12,422 bases of DNA from Sulfuricurvum sp. (GTDB taxonomy: Bacteria > Campylobacterota > Campylobacteria > Campylobacterales > Sulfurimonadaceae). The stretch lies in NCBI GenBank assembly GCA_024635855.1, contig JAGXHZ010000098.1, positions 1 to 12,422 of the forward strand, written 5' to 3'. Both the position numbers and the translations under genes were made by a program. Shown one piece after another: positions 5,393 to 12,422 of this stretch (positions within the stretch are counted from its first letter, which is position 1; every line of letters starts with the position of its first letter). The notes under the pieces are model-generated. The model had not been told where the DNA came from. It did no database searches and saw only the letters and a list, made by a program, of their open reading frames with translations.

Positions 5393-5704
5393 ATGGAAAA
5401 GATTCGTTTGAAACTTAGAGCATACGATCATCGTGTTCTCGATCGTTCAGTAGCTTCTATCGTTGAAGCCGTAAAGCGTACAGGTGCGGAAATCCGTGGA
5501 CCAATACCTTTGCCAACAAAGATTCGTAAATATACGGTTCTTAAGTCACCTCACGTTAACAAAAGTTCACGTGAGCAATTTGAGATTCGTATGCACGCAC
5601 GTTTGATTGATATCGTATCAGCTACGCCTGATACCGTTGATTCATTAATGAAGCTTGACTTGGCTCCGGAAGTGGACGTAGAAGTTCGCTCTATGGACAA
5701 GTAA
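5393..5704 (+). CDS. rpsJ: 30S ribosomal protein S10 (NusE)
   Basis: At 103 residues this matches the family length. S10 is part of the 30S head and, as NusE, links RNA polymerase antitermination complexes to ribosomes. The family signature is present: [19 protein letters not shown] (41-59), then [16 protein letters not shown]. The ATG follows AGAGGA by six bases. It is the first gene of the ribosomal operon, as in most bacteria, directly behind the strong promoter. rplC follows after 9 nt. Confidence 0.98.
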   Translation: MEKIRLKLRAYDHRVLDRSVASIVEAVKRTGAEIRGPIPLPTKIRKYTVLKSPHVNKSSREQFEIRMHARLIDIVSATPDTVDSLMKLDLAPEVDVEVRSMDK

Positions 5705-5713
5705 GGAGTGGGT

Positions 5714-6292
5714 ATGGAATACATTGTAGAAAAAATCGGTATGAGCCGAACAATCGGCGCTAACAGCCAAGCGGTAACTCTTTTAAAAGTAAAAGAAGTA
5801 AAAGTTTGTAACGTAGCAGATGGCGTAGCTCTTGTAGCATACAGCCAAGGAAAAGCACACAATAAGCCAATTGAGGGTCAGCAAAAGAAATATAACCTTT
5901 CTGCTGAATTCAACAAATTCGCTACATTGGAAGTTGCTAATACAGAAGCGGGTGATCAAGATATGACTCCTTTAGCGGACGCAAAAGTCGTTAAAAGTGC
6001 ATTCAACACCAAAGGTCGCGGTTTTACCGGCGTTATGAAACGTTGGAATTTTGCCGGCGGACCAGGCGCACACGGTCACCGTTTTCACCGTACTGGTGGA
6101 TCTATCGGTAACCGCGAATGGCCAGGTAAAGTCCAAAAAGGGCGTAAAATGTCTGGTCAATACGGTAATGAACTCGTTACTGTAAAAAATAAAGTGATGT
6201 CTTTTGACGCACAAAACGGTGTATTGGTTGTCGTGGGCGCTGTCCCAGGTGCAAACGGTGCGCTAGGTCGAGTAAAGGTTGTTAAACAATGA
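5714..6292 (+). CDS. rplC: 50S ribosomal protein L3
   Basis: A 192-residue L3, an early assembly protein near the peptidyl transferase centre. Motifs include [11 protein letters not shown] (101-111), the central [12 protein letters not shown] loop (115-126) and KMSGQYGNE (145-153); Gln149 aligns with the glutamine methylated by PrmB in E. coli. The ATG at 5714 is chosen over an in-frame GTG at 5708, because that GTG overlaps the Shine-Dalgarno AAGGAG (5703-5708) that serves the ATG. The stop overlaps the rplD start by 4 nt (ATGA), which implies translational coupling. Confidence 0.97.
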   Translation: MEYIVEKIGMSRTIGANSQAVTLLKVKEVKVCNVADGVALVAYSQGKAHNKPIEGQQKKYNLSAEFNKFATLEVANTEAGDQDMTPLADAKVVKSAFNTKGRGFTGVMKRWNFAGGPGAHGHRFHRTGGSIGNREWPGKVQKGRKMSGQYGNELVTVKNKVMSFDAQNGVLVVVGAVPGANGALGRVKVVKQ

Positions 6293-6900
6293 GTGCTATT
6301 GTCTTAAATGAAAAATTTGAAAAAGCCTCTGAATTGGCATTGCCTGAGAGTTTTAGCGGGATTAATCCACACAACCTTTGGTTGTACGTTAAATCATATC
6401 AAGCAAGTATCCGTTCAAACACTGCATCAGCTAAGACTCGTTCTGAGATGCGTGGTGGTGGTAAAAAACCATGGGCTCAAAAAGGTAAAGGGGGCGCTCG
6501 TGCTGGTTCACGTCGTTCACCTATCTTTGTTGGCGGTGCGGTAGCACACGGTCCAAACACGGGTCGTAACTACGATCAAAAGATCAACAAAAAGCAAAAG
6601 AAACTAGCGCTTAAATGTGCACTAGACGCTTGCGCTACTGCTGGAAAATTGTTTATCGTTGATTCGATTGACGTTCCAAGCGGAAAAACAAAAGATGCTT
6701 TGGCGTTGTTCAATACTTTGAATGTACGTGATGCATTGTTCGTTAAAACGATTCTCGATGAGAACACGTATCTTGCATTCCGCAATCTCTCTTCTACGTA
6801 TGTAATTGAAGAGAATGAACTCAACGCCTTTTTGGCTGCGACATATCGCTCGGTAGTAATCGAAAAAGCGGTATGGGAAAATCTGACTAAAGAGAGCTGA
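6289..6900 (+). CDS. rplD: 50S ribosomal protein L4
   Basis: A 203-residue L4. The long loop that reaches into the peptide exit tunnel is plain: [45 protein letters not shown] spans residues 45-89, with the [16 protein letters not shown] core. In E. coli L4 also represses the S10 operon through a leader hairpin; no comparable leader is seen here. It starts inside the rplC stop (ATGA) with a modest AAAGG upstream, so it is probably translated by coupling. rplW follows after 1 nt. Confidence 0.98.
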   Translation: MSAIVLNEKFEKASELALPESFSGINPHNLWLYVKSYQASIRSNTASAKTRSEMRGGGKKPWAQKGKGGARAGSRRSPIFVGGAVAHGPNTGRNYDQKINKKQKKLALKCALDACATAGKLFIVDSIDVPSGKTKDALALFNTLNVRDALFVKTILDENTYLAFRNLSSTYVIEENELNAFLAATYRSVVIEKAVWENLTKES

Positions 6901-6901
6901 G

Positions 6902-7183
6902 ATGGCAGATATTACTGATATCAAATCGATCCTGTATACAGAGAAGACTTTAGGTCTTCAAGAAGAAGGCGTAATCGTAGTTCAAACGTCAACACGTATG
7001 ACTAAGAATGGCCTTAAAGAGGTGTTTAGAGAGTACTTCGGAATCGTTCCTTCGAGAGTTAACTCACTAAACCAAAGCGGAAAAGTTAAAAAATTCCGCG
7101 GTCTTACTGGTAAGCAAAATGACTTTAAAAAGTTTTATGTGAAGCTTCCAGAAGGCGCACAAATCGATAGTTTGGCGGTGTAA
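6902..7183 (+). CDS. rplW: 50S ribosomal protein L23
   Basis: A 93-residue L23, which lies at the exit of the peptide tunnel and is the docking site for trigger factor and SRP. Recognised by [12 protein letters not shown] near the N-terminus, the [30 protein letters not shown] region (about 54-83) and position between rplD and rplB. The ATG lies one base after the rplD stop, preceded by an AAGAGAG purine stretch. Length is slightly below the common 95-100 residues. Confidence 0.96.
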   Translation: MADITDIKSILYTEKTLGLQEEGVIVVQTSTRMTKNGLKEVFREYFGIVPSRVNSLNQSGKVKKFRGLTGKQNDFKKFYVKLPEGAQIDSLAV

Positions 7184-7185
7184 TT

Positions 7186-8025
7186 ATGGCAATCAAAACC
7201 TATAAACCAACCACTCCTAGCCGACGTTTTATGACAAACGTTGATAACTCGGACATTACTGCAAAAGCAAGTGTTCGTGCATTGTTGACAAAACTTCCAG
7301 CACACGCAGGTCGTAACAGCAATGGTCGTATCACGTCACGTCATAAAGAAGCGGGAGCTAAAAAGCTTTACCGTATTATCGATTTCAAACGTAATAAATT
7401 TGGTATTTCAGGAACAGTAGCAGCGATCGAATACGATCCGTACCGTAACTGCCGTATCGCTCTTGTTAACTATGCTGATGGTGATAAACGTTATGTTCTT
7501 CAACCAAAAGGTATGGTAGTAGGCGATGTTATCGCTTCTGCTGAGAGCGGTTTGGATATCAAATCAGGTAACGCGATGAAATTGATGAGTATCCCTGTGG
7601 GTACTACGGTTCATAACGTTGAGCTAAAACCGGGCAAAGGCGGACAAATCGTTCGTTCAGCTGGAACTTCTGCTCAAATCATGGGTCGTGAGGGAAAATA
7701 CGTATCACTACGTCTTCCGTCAAGCGAAATGCGTTATGTTCTTGGTGAATGTATGGCAACTATCGGTACTGTTGGTAACGAAGAGTATATCAACATCGTT
7801 ATCGGTAAAGCCGGTCGTTCACGTCACATGGGTATCCGCCCTCAAACTCGTGGTTCTGCGATGAATCCTATCGACCACCCGCATGGTGGTGGTGAAGGTA
7901 AAACGAATTCAGGACGTCACCCGGTTACTCCATGGGGTAAACCGACTAAAGGTGCTAAAACACGTAAGAAGAAAGCAAGTGATAGACTTATTATTACTCG
8001 CCGTAAATCAAATCCGAAGAGGTAG
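7186..8025 (+). CDS. rplB: 50S ribosomal protein L2
   Basis: A 279-residue L2, needed for subunit joining and peptidyl transferase activity. The family hallmark [15 protein letters not shown] (226-240) is intact, including the conserved histidine of HPHGGGEG, and [10 protein letters not shown] precedes it (214-223). The C-terminus is Arg/Lys-rich ([21 protein letters not shown]). It starts 2 nt after rplW with little Shine-Dalgarno, consistent with coupled translation. Confidence 0.98.
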   Translation: MAIKTYKPTTPSRRFMTNVDNSDITAKASVRALLTKLPAHAGRNSNGRITSRHKEAGAKKLYRIIDFKRNKFGISGTVAAIEYDPYRNCRIALVNYADGDKRYVLQPKGMVVGDVIASAESGLDIKSGNAMKLMSIPVGTTVHNVELKPGKGGQIVRSAGTSAQIMGREGKYVSLRLPSSEMRYVLGECMATIGTVGNEEYINIVIGKAGRSRHMGIRPQTRGSAMNPIDHPHGGGEGKTNSGRHPVTPWGKPTKGAKTRKKKASDRLIITRRKSNPKR

Positions 8026-8028
8026 AGT

Positions 8029-8310
8029 ATGGCTAGATCAGTAAAAAAAGGACCATTCGTTGATGGACACCTTATTAAAAAAGTGATTGCTGCCAAAGAG
8101 ACGAAAAGCAACAAGCCTATCAAAACTTGGTCACGCCGTAGCGTGATCTTGCCAGATATGATCGGCTTGACGTTCACCGTCCATAATGGCCGTCAGTTTA
8201 TACCTGTTTTCGTAACTGAAAACCACGTTGGGTATAAGCTTGGTGAATTTGCACCAACACGTACGTTTAAGGGCCATAAAGGTTCTGTACAAAAGAAAAT
8301 CGGGAAATAA
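8029..8310 (+). CDS. rpsS: 30S ribosomal protein S19
   Basis: A 93-residue S19 of the 30S head, in contact with S13 and the A-site region. The signature is complete: [13 protein letters not shown] at the N-terminus, [15 protein letters not shown] in the middle and [19 protein letters not shown] at the C-terminus. GAGGTAGAGT precedes the ATG; the start lies 3 nt after the rplB stop. Confidence 0.98.
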   Translation: MARSVKKGPFVDGHLIKKVIAAKETKSNKPIKTWSRRSVILPDMIGLTFTVHNGRQFIPVFVTENHVGYKLGEFAPTRTFKGHKGSVQKKIGK

Positions 8311-8319
8311 GGAAGAGAT

Positions 8320-8637
8320 ATGGCAAGAGCATTATTAAAATTCGTTCGCGTATCTCCGACTAAATCTCGTTTGATCGCTCGCGAAGTTCAGGGTATGAAT
8401 GCAGAGCAAGCATTAGCAGCGTTGGAGTTTACTCCGAACAAAGCAGCAAAAATCATCGCTAAAGTCGTTGCATCAGCAGTCGCTAACAGCGGTATCGAAG
8501 CGGAAGATTGTGTTATTAAATCATGCCGCGTTGACAATGGTCCAGTACTCAAGCGTTTTACGCAACGAGCACGTGGTACAGCGTCAGGTATCCGCAAACC
8601 GACTGCGCACATTTTGGTAGAAGTAGAGGGTAAATAA
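8320..8637 (+). CDS. rplV: 50S ribosomal protein L22
   Basis: A 105-residue L22, whose beta-hairpin lines the peptide exit tunnel. Recognised by [19 protein letters not shown] (7-25) and the [20 protein letters not shown] hairpin/C-terminal block (83-102). The protein ends right after the core fold. From memory, the Campylobacter jejuni homologue carries a long Lys/Ala-rich tail that is absent here. AAGGAAGAG precedes the ATG. rpsC follows after 2 nt. Confidence 0.97.
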   Translation: MARALLKFVRVSPTKSRLIAREVQGMNAEQALAALEFTPNKAAKIIAKVVASAVANSGIEAEDCVIKSCRVDNGPVLKRFTQRARGTASGIRKPTAHILVEVEGK

Positions 8638-8639
8638 TT

Positions 8640-9353
8640 ATGGGTCATAAAGTTAATCCTATTGGACTTCGTCTTGGTATCAACCGCAACTGGGAATCTC
8701 GTTGGTTTCCTAACTTTAAAACAGCTGCGGTATCTCTTGGTGAAGATCATAAAATCCGTACATTCTTGAAAAAAGAACTCTACTATGCCGGTGTAAGCAA
8801 CATCGTCATCGAACGTACAGCTAAGCGTCTTCGTGTAACGATCATCGCAGCTCGTCCGGGAATCATTATCGGTAAAAAAGGTTCTGATATTGAGAAAATC
8901 AAAGATTCTCTCAACAAACTTATCGGAAAACCAGTTGCCCTTAATATTAAAGAAGAGAAAAAAGCACAAGCTTCTGCGCAACTTGTTGCAGAAAACGTTG
9001 CGACTCAACTTGAAAAACGTGTAGCTTTCCGCCGCGCGATGAAAAAAGTTATGCAAAATGCACAACGTGCCGGCGCAAAAGGGATTAAAGTCTCTGTTGC
9101 AGGTCGTCTTGGCGGTGCTGAAATCGCTCGTACTGAATGGTATCTTGAGGGACGTGTTCCTCTTCATACTCTTCGTGCGAAAATCGATTACGGTTTTGCA
9201 GAAGCTCACACCACTTACGGTGTAATCGGTATTAAAGTTTGGATTTTCAAAGGTGAGGTTCTCACTAAAGGTATCCAACCTGAAGCTAAAGAAACTAAAG
9301 AAGAGGGTGGTCGTGAAGATCAACAACGCCGCCCTCGTCGAAAGGTTAACTAA
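8640..9353 (+). CDS. rpsC: 30S ribosomal protein S3
   Basis: A 237-residue S3, at the mRNA entry channel with helicase activity. It opens with [14 protein letters not shown], has a type II KH domain with [10 protein letters not shown] (72-81; GKKG loop 78-81) and the C-terminal domain with [31 protein letters not shown], interrupted by no gaps. The last 30 residues form a charged, disordered tail rich in Glu and Arg ([18 protein letters not shown]). GAGGG lies upstream of the ATG. rplP follows after 2 nt. Confidence 0.98.
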   Translation: MGHKVNPIGLRLGINRNWESRWFPNFKTAAVSLGEDHKIRTFLKKELYYAGVSNIVIERTAKRLRVTIIAARPGIIIGKKGSDIEKIKDSLNKLIGKPVALNIKEEKKAQASAQLVAENVATQLEKRVAFRRAMKKVMQNAQRAGAKGIKVSVAGRLGGAEIARTEWYLEGRVPLHTLRAKIDYGFAEAHTTYGVIGIKVWIFKGEVLTKGIQPEAKETKEEGGREDQQRRPRRKVN

Positions 9354-9355
9354 TC

Positions 9356-9781
9356 ATGTTAATGCCTAAACGTACGAAATATCGTAAACAAATGAAAGGG
9401 CGTAACCGTGGTTACGCTACTGCCGGAAACAAGCTTGAATTCGGTTCTATCGGATTTAAAGCAACGGAAGCGGGACGTATTAACTCTCGCCAAATCGAAG
9501 CAGCTCGTATTTCAGCTACTCGTCACATCAAACGTACGGGTAAAATCTGGATTCGCGTGTTCCCTGCTAAGCCTTTGACTGCCAAACCACTTGAAGTGCG
9601 TATGGGTAAAGGTAAGGGAGCTGTGGATCAATGGGTAATGAACATCAAGCCAGGCCGTATCATTTTTGAAATGGGTGGTGTTGAAGAGACTCTTGCTCGT
9701 GGAGCGTTAGCGCTTGCGATGCAAAAACTTCCGTTCAAAACCAAAATTGTAACATTGGAGATGAGCAATGAAATATACTGA
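9356..9781 (+). CDS. rplP: 50S ribosomal protein L16
   Basis: A 141-residue L16, which shapes the A-site tRNA region of the 50S subunit. The start [19 protein letters not shown] is the common N-terminus in this phylum, so ATG 9356 is preferred over the internal ATG two codons later. [24 protein letters not shown] (65-88) is the family signature; Arg82 corresponds to the arginine hydroxylated in E. coli L16. The 3' end overlaps rpmC by 14 nt in another frame, and the GGAG that serves rpmC lies within rplP. Confidence 0.98.
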   Translation: MLMPKRTKYRKQMKGRNRGYATAGNKLEFGSIGFKATEAGRINSRQIEAARISATRHIKRTGKIWIRVFPAKPLTAKPLEVRMGKGKGAVDQWVMNIKPGRIIFEMGGVEETLARGALALAMQKLPFKTKIVTLEMSNEIY

Positions 9782-9953
9782 TTTAAACGGTAAAACCGCT
9801 GCTGAACTTCAAGGTGTGCTCAAAGAGAAAAAGATTGAGCTTTTCACTTTGAAAATTAAGCAAAAAATGATGCAATTGACTAATACGAGCGAACTTCGCA
9901 CGGCAAAAAAAGACATTGCACGTATCAACACCGCGCTTAGCGCAGTGAAGTAA
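9768..9953 (+). CDS. rpmC: 50S ribosomal protein L29
   Basis: A 61-residue two-helix L29, located near the tunnel exit beside L23. It reads [15 protein letters not shown] at the start and ends [20 protein letters not shown], the usual R-x3-KKDIARI-x-T motif. The ATG lies within the end of rplP; GGAG at 9757-9760 is seven bases upstream. Identification rests on short sequence plus its invariant position between rplP and rpsQ. Confidence 0.96.
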   Translation: MKYTDLNGKTAAELQGVLKEKKIELFTLKIKQKMMQLTNTSELRTAKKDIARINTALSAVK

Positions 9954-9963
9954 GGGTGAACCT

Positions 9964-10218
9964 ATGACACATAAACGTGAAATTCAAGGTATCGTAGTAA
10001 CTAACGGAGCAGACAAAACAGCAACAATCGTTGTTGAGCGTCGTGTAATGCACCCACGTTACCACAAAACGGTAAAACGTTTCAAAAAATACATGGTACA
10101 TGATGAAAACAACCAACTTAACGTTGGTGATGAAATCATCGCTATCGAGTGCCGTCCGCTTAGTAAAAGCAAATCATTCCGCCTTAAATCTCTTGTAAAA
10201 GCAGGAGTAAGCGCATGA
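9964..10218 (+). CDS. rpsQ: 30S ribosomal protein S17
   Basis: An 84-residue S17, an OB-fold primary binder of 16S rRNA. Visible family features: [22 protein letters not shown] at the N-terminus, [19 protein letters not shown] in the middle, and [20 protein letters not shown] near the end. AAGGGTG precedes the ATG. The last base pairs overlap the rplN start by 4 nt (ATGA), so the classical S10/spc boundary is closed here. Confidence 0.98.
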   Translation: MTHKREIQGIVVTNGADKTATIVVERRVMHPRYHKTVKRFKKYMVHDENNQLNVGDEIIAIECRPLSKSKSFRLKSLVKAGVSA

Positions 10219-10583
10219 TTCAAAGTTTTACTCGTCTAGCAGTAGCGGATAACACAGGTGCGAAAGAGATCATGTGTATCAAAGTTCTTGGCGGTTCAAA
10301 ACGTCGTTACGCAACAGTAGGTGATGTTATCATCGCTTCTGTTAAAAAAGCGACTCCAACCGGTAAAGTAAAAAAAGGTCAAGTAGTAACAGCAGTTGTT
10401 GTTCGTACGAAAAAAGAGATTCACCGTGAGAACGGTTCTTTGATTCGTTTCGACGAGAACGCAGCTGTTATTCTTGATAAAAAACGTGAGCCTGTCGGAA
10501 CACGTATTTTCGGACCAATCGGACGTGAAGTTCGTTACGCTGGTTTCATGAAAATCGTATCTTTGGCTCCAGAGGTTGTATGA
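10215..10583 (+). CDS. rplN: 50S ribosomal protein L14
   Basis: A 122-residue L14, at the subunit interface, contacting 16S helix 14 and the silencing factor RsfS in other bacteria. [19 protein letters not shown] and [13 protein letters not shown] (family signature near the C-terminus) are unambiguous; length is exactly canonical. In E. coli this is the first spc gene behind its own promoter; here its ATG overlaps the rpsQ stop and AGGAGT inside rpsQ is its Shine-Dalgarno, with no room for a promoter other than within rpsQ. Confidence 0.98.
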   Translation: MIQSFTRLAVADNTGAKEIMCIKVLGGSKRRYATVGDVIIASVKKATPTGKVKKGQVVTAVVVRTKKEIHRENGSLIRFDENAAVILDKKREPVGTRIFGPIGREVRYAGFMKIVSLAPEVV

Positions 10584-10813
10584 TGGCAAAATTTAATTTC
10601 AAAAAAGGCGATACTGTTGAAGTAATCGCTGGCGACGACAAAGGTACTAAAGCAGAAGTGCTTCAAGTAATGCCTAAGAAAAACAAAGTAATCGTTAAGG
10701 GTGTTCGTGTTGCGAAAAAAGCGATCAAACCTACCGAGCAAAATCCACAAGGCGGATTCTTGAACAAAGAGATGCCTGTAGATGCATCAAATGTCCGTAA
10801 AGTTGAGGCGTAA
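10583..10813 (+). CDS. rplX: 50S ribosomal protein L24
   Basis: A 76-residue L24, an assembly initiator of the 50S subunit. The KOW motif is plain ([23 protein letters not shown] from residue 7) followed by [18 protein letters not shown]. Two adjacent ATG codons (10580 and 10583) are possible starts; AGAGG at 10571-10575 is four bases from the first and seven from the second, so the second (MAKFNF) is preferred. Using the first adds one Met. Either way the start overlaps the rplN stop. Confidence 0.95.
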   Translation: MAKFNFKKGDTVEVIAGDDKGTKAEVLQVMPKKNKVIVKGVRVAKKAIKPTEQNPQGGFLNKEMPVDASNVRKVEA

Positions 10814-10815
10814 TC

Positions 10816-11361
10816 ATGGCACGACTAAAAGATAAATATTTGGCTCTTAAGCCTGAGCTTCAAGCGGCTCTCGGTATTGCCAACCCTATGCAGACTCCAA
10901 AGCTTGAAAAAGTGATTATTTCTGTTGGTTGCGGCTTTGCTATGAAAGACAACAAATTGATCCAAAGTATCCAAGATACGATCAGCAACATCGCTGGGCA
11001 ACGCGCTTCAGTTGTTGTAGCTCGTAAATCAGTTGCTGGATTTAAAGTACGTGAAGGGATGCCGGTTGGTGTAAAAGTTACACTTCGCGGCGCTCAAATG
11101 TACGATTTCATGGATAAATTGATTTCTGTATCTCTTCCTCGTATGAAAGACTTCCGTGGTATTCCACGTAATGGTTTCGACGGTCGCGGAAACTACAACT
11201 TCGGTTTGACCGAGCAGTTGATTTTCCCAGAAGTTGATTATGATTCAATTATGCAAATCCACGGGATGAACATCACCGTAGTAACAAGCGCAACTGCTGA
11301 CAAGGATGCTTTCAAGCTTCTTGAGATGGTCGGTATGCCGTTTGCAAAAGGAAGAGAATAA
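10816..11361 (+). CDS. rplE: 50S ribosomal protein L5
   Basis: A 181-residue L5, which binds 5S rRNA and contacts S13 in the intersubunit bridge. Conserved blocks: [15 protein letters not shown] near the N-terminus, [18 protein letters not shown] (about 75-92), [11 protein letters not shown] and [18 protein letters not shown] (about 126-143). GAGG precedes the ATG, which lies 2 nt after rplX. The final base of its TAA is the first base of the rpsN ATG (TAATG). Confidence 0.98.
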   Translation: MARLKDKYLALKPELQAALGIANPMQTPKLEKVIISVGCGFAMKDNKLIQSIQDTISNIAGQRASVVVARKSVAGFKVREGMPVGVKVTLRGAQMYDFMDKLISVSLPRMKDFRGIPRNGFDGRGNYNFGLTEQLIFPEVDYDSIMQIHGMNITVVTSATADKDAFKLLEMVGMPFAKGRE

Positions 11362-11546
11362 TGGCTAAAAAGTCAATGATCGCTAAAGCGGCTCGCACAC
11401 CAAAATTTGCAGTTCGCGCGTACACTCGTTGTCAGATCTGTGGTCGTCCACACTCTGTTATCAGCGATTTCGGTATTTGTCGCATTTGCTTCCGTAAGAT
11501 GGCGAATGAAGGGTTACTCCCAGGCGTAAGAAAGTCAAGCTGGTAA
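11361..11546 (+). CDS. rpsN: 30S ribosomal protein S14, zinc-binding (type Z, Cys4)
   Basis: A 61-residue short S14. Two CxxC pairs (Cys24/Cys27 in CQIC and Cys40/Cys43 in CRIC) form the zinc site that distinguishes it from the longer zinc-free form used under zinc limitation in some bacteria. The C-terminus [11 protein letters not shown] is typical. AAGGAAGAG lies before the ATG, which overlaps the rplE stop by one base. A hairpin spans its stop codon. Confidence 0.98.
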   Translation: MAKKSMIAKAARTPKFAVRAYTRCQICGRPHSVISDFGICRICFRKMANEGLLPGVRKSSW

Positions 11547-11554
11547 GTCCAGCT
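11538..11554 (+). promoter_or_regulatory. Perfect hairpin over the rpsN stop codon, ahead of rpsH
   Basis: AGCTGG-TAAGT-CCAGCT makes a 6-bp stem with a 5-base loop that contains the rpsN TAA. No T tract follows, so it is not a Rho-independent terminator. An overlapping alternative pairs GTAAG (11543-11547) with CTTAC (11563-11567), plus CAG (11550-11552) with CTG (11560-11562). It opens the only gap above 10 nt in the operon. A role in rpsH translation or RNA processing is inference. Confidence 0.35.
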
Positions 11555-11587
11555 CGATACTGCTTACGATTTAGATAAGGAAAATAA

Positions 11588-11983
11588 ATGATTAATGATT
11601 TGATCGCGGATTCGTTGACTCGTATCCGTAATGCTGCAATGCGTCGTTTGGATTCAACTACACTTATGCATTCTAAGACTGTAGAAGCGGTAGTTGCTAT
11701 TTTGGCAGACAAAGGATATGTTGAGAGTTTTAACGTTATTGAAAACGGCGTTAAAAAAACAATCAACGTAGTATTAAAGTATGATGTTAATGGTCGTACA
11801 GTAATTAATGAAGTAAAACGTATTTCTAAATCAGGACGACGTGTTTACAAAGGTGCGACTGAGCTTAAGCGTTTCAAAAACGGTTACGGTACAATCATCG
11901 TCAGCAGTTCAAAAGGGGTTCTTCCTAACGATAAAGCATTCGAGCTTGGCGTTGGCGGCGAAGTCCTTTGTACAATTTGGTAA
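11588..11983 (+). CDS. rpsH: 30S ribosomal protein S8
   Basis: A 131-residue S8, a primary 16S rRNA binder and, in E. coli, the translational repressor of the spc genes. It starts [16 protein letters not shown] and ends with [26 protein letters not shown] (106-131), which contains the S8 signature SSSKGVL-x9-GVGGE. AAGGAA lies before the ATG. The 41-nt gap before it is unusually long for this operon. Confidence 0.98.
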   Translation: MINDLIADSLTRIRNAAMRRLDSTTLMHSKTVEAVVAILADKGYVESFNVIENGVKKTINVVLKYDVNGRTVINEVKRISKSGRRVYKGATELKRFKNGYGTIIVSSSKGVLPNDKAFELGVGGEVLCTIW

Positions 11984-11992
11984 GGGGATAAG

Positions 11993-12422
11993 ATGTCACG
12001 TATTGGAAAACTTCCTGTTTCTATCCCAGCTGATGTAAATGTTACTCTTGATGGAGCGGTTATTACTTTTGTAAAAGGTGATACAACTCACACTCTTGAT
12101 ACTCGTGGAAACTGTGGTGTAACGCTTGAAGATAATGCTTTAACGTTTGCTACAAACTCTGATGACCGTGCGGACCGTGCCTTTTGGGGTACTTACCGTG
12201 CACTTGCTCAAAATATCGTTGTGGGCTTAACTACCGGTTTTGAGAAAAAACTCGAAATCAATGGTGTTGGTTACCGTGCTGCTGTTGAAGGCGCTATTTT
12301 GAAACTACAATTGGGTTTCAGCCACGATATTCTTTTTGATATCCCAGCTGGTCTTACTATTGCAGTAGAGAAAAACGTCATCAGCATCAAAGGTTCTGAT
12401 AAGCAACAAGTTGGGCAAATTG
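11993..12422 (+). CDS. rplF: 50S ribosomal protein L6, N-terminal part
   Basis: 143 codons are visible before the window ends; the family is about 178 residues, so the C-terminal signature is missing. L6 lies near the factor-binding site of the 50S subunit. It opens MSRIGKLPVSIPADVNVTLD and contains the central GFEKKLEINGVGYRAAVEG (about 83-101) and LKLQLGFSHDILFDIPAG, all typical. AAGGGG lies before the ATG, 9 nt after rpsH. Confidence 0.97.
   Translation, partial: MSRIGKLPVSIPADVNVTLDGAVITFVKGDTTHTLDTRGNCGVTLEDNALTFATNSDDRADRAFWGTYRALAQNIVVGLTTGFEKKLEINGVGYRAAVEGAILKLQLGFSHDILFDIPAGLTIAVEKNVISIKGSDKQQVGQI

Noticed and set aside
5708..5713. GTG start for rplC
   Set aside because: The codon lies in the Shine-Dalgarno of the ATG at 5714, which gives the standard L3 N-terminus.
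8388..9326. Long minus-strand open frame (312 codons) opposite rplV/rpsC
   Set aside because: Composition is Phe/Cys/Thr/Arg-rich and without domains, as expected from the reverse of strongly codon-biased ribosomal genes; no ribosome site.
1..12422. Mobile elements, CRISPR arrays, defence or toxin-antitoxin systems
   Set aside because: No transposase, integrase, direct-repeat array, terminal repeats or paired small toxin-like genes were seen. The AAA_14 protein alone is not evidence for a defence system.

Overview
The window looks like chromosomal DNA of a Campylobacterota (Epsilonproteobacteria) bacterium, most likely a free-living Sulfuricurvum/Sulfurimonas-type organism. The basis is the style of the ribosomal proteins (L16 starting MLMPKRTK, a 61-residue Cys4 S14), a flagellar cap gene behind a GGAA-N6-TTGCTT sigma-54 promoter, an HDOD protein, and moderate AT-richness. 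The genus is inference; the phylum is fairly secure.

Left part (1-5220): a run of short, unrelated transcription units that switch strand at every protein gene: fliD 5' part (-), HDOD protein (+), 75-aa hypothetical (-), DUF3473-type polysaccharide deacetylase (+), rnhB (-), outer membrane protein (+), AAA_14/DUF4143-like ATPase (-), then the ribosomal operon (+). The three convergent junctions have no intergenic space (4-nt overlap, 35-nt overlap, exact abutment). The divergent junctions carry the promoters. The 368-bp fliD/HDOD gap is not empty: it holds the small SRP RNA gene (ffs, about 704-808) with its own promoter and terminator, the sigma-54 promoter of fliD, and a -10 element for the HDOD gene. 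The 44-bp gap at 1967-2010 centres on a perfect 14-bp palindrome, ATTATAGCTATAAT, which supplies a TATAAT box to each strand. The deacetylase and ATPase genes both start 7 nt after a -10-like hexamer with no Shine-Dalgarno, so both are candidates for leaderless mRNAs.

Right part (5221-12422): a strong consensus-like promoter (TTGACC-17 bp-TATAAT) with a leader of only about 50 nt drives the S10 and spc ribosomal protein genes as one block: rpsJ-rplC-rplD-rplW-rplB-rpsS-rplV-rpsC-rplP-rpmC-rpsQ-rplN-rplX-rplE-rpsN-rpsH-rplF (cut by the window end). Genes overlap or sit 1-10 nt apart, including at the rpsQ/rplN junction that separates two operons in E. coli. The one larger gap, 41 nt before rpsH, starts with a perfect hairpin around the rpsN stop codon.

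I see no mobile element, CRISPR, tRNA, rRNA or defence system, and no evidence for a new multi-gene system. The worthwhile novelty is regulatory and architectural: the palindromic bidirectional promoter, the paired leaderless-start candidates, the gapless convergent junctions and the short S10 leader.
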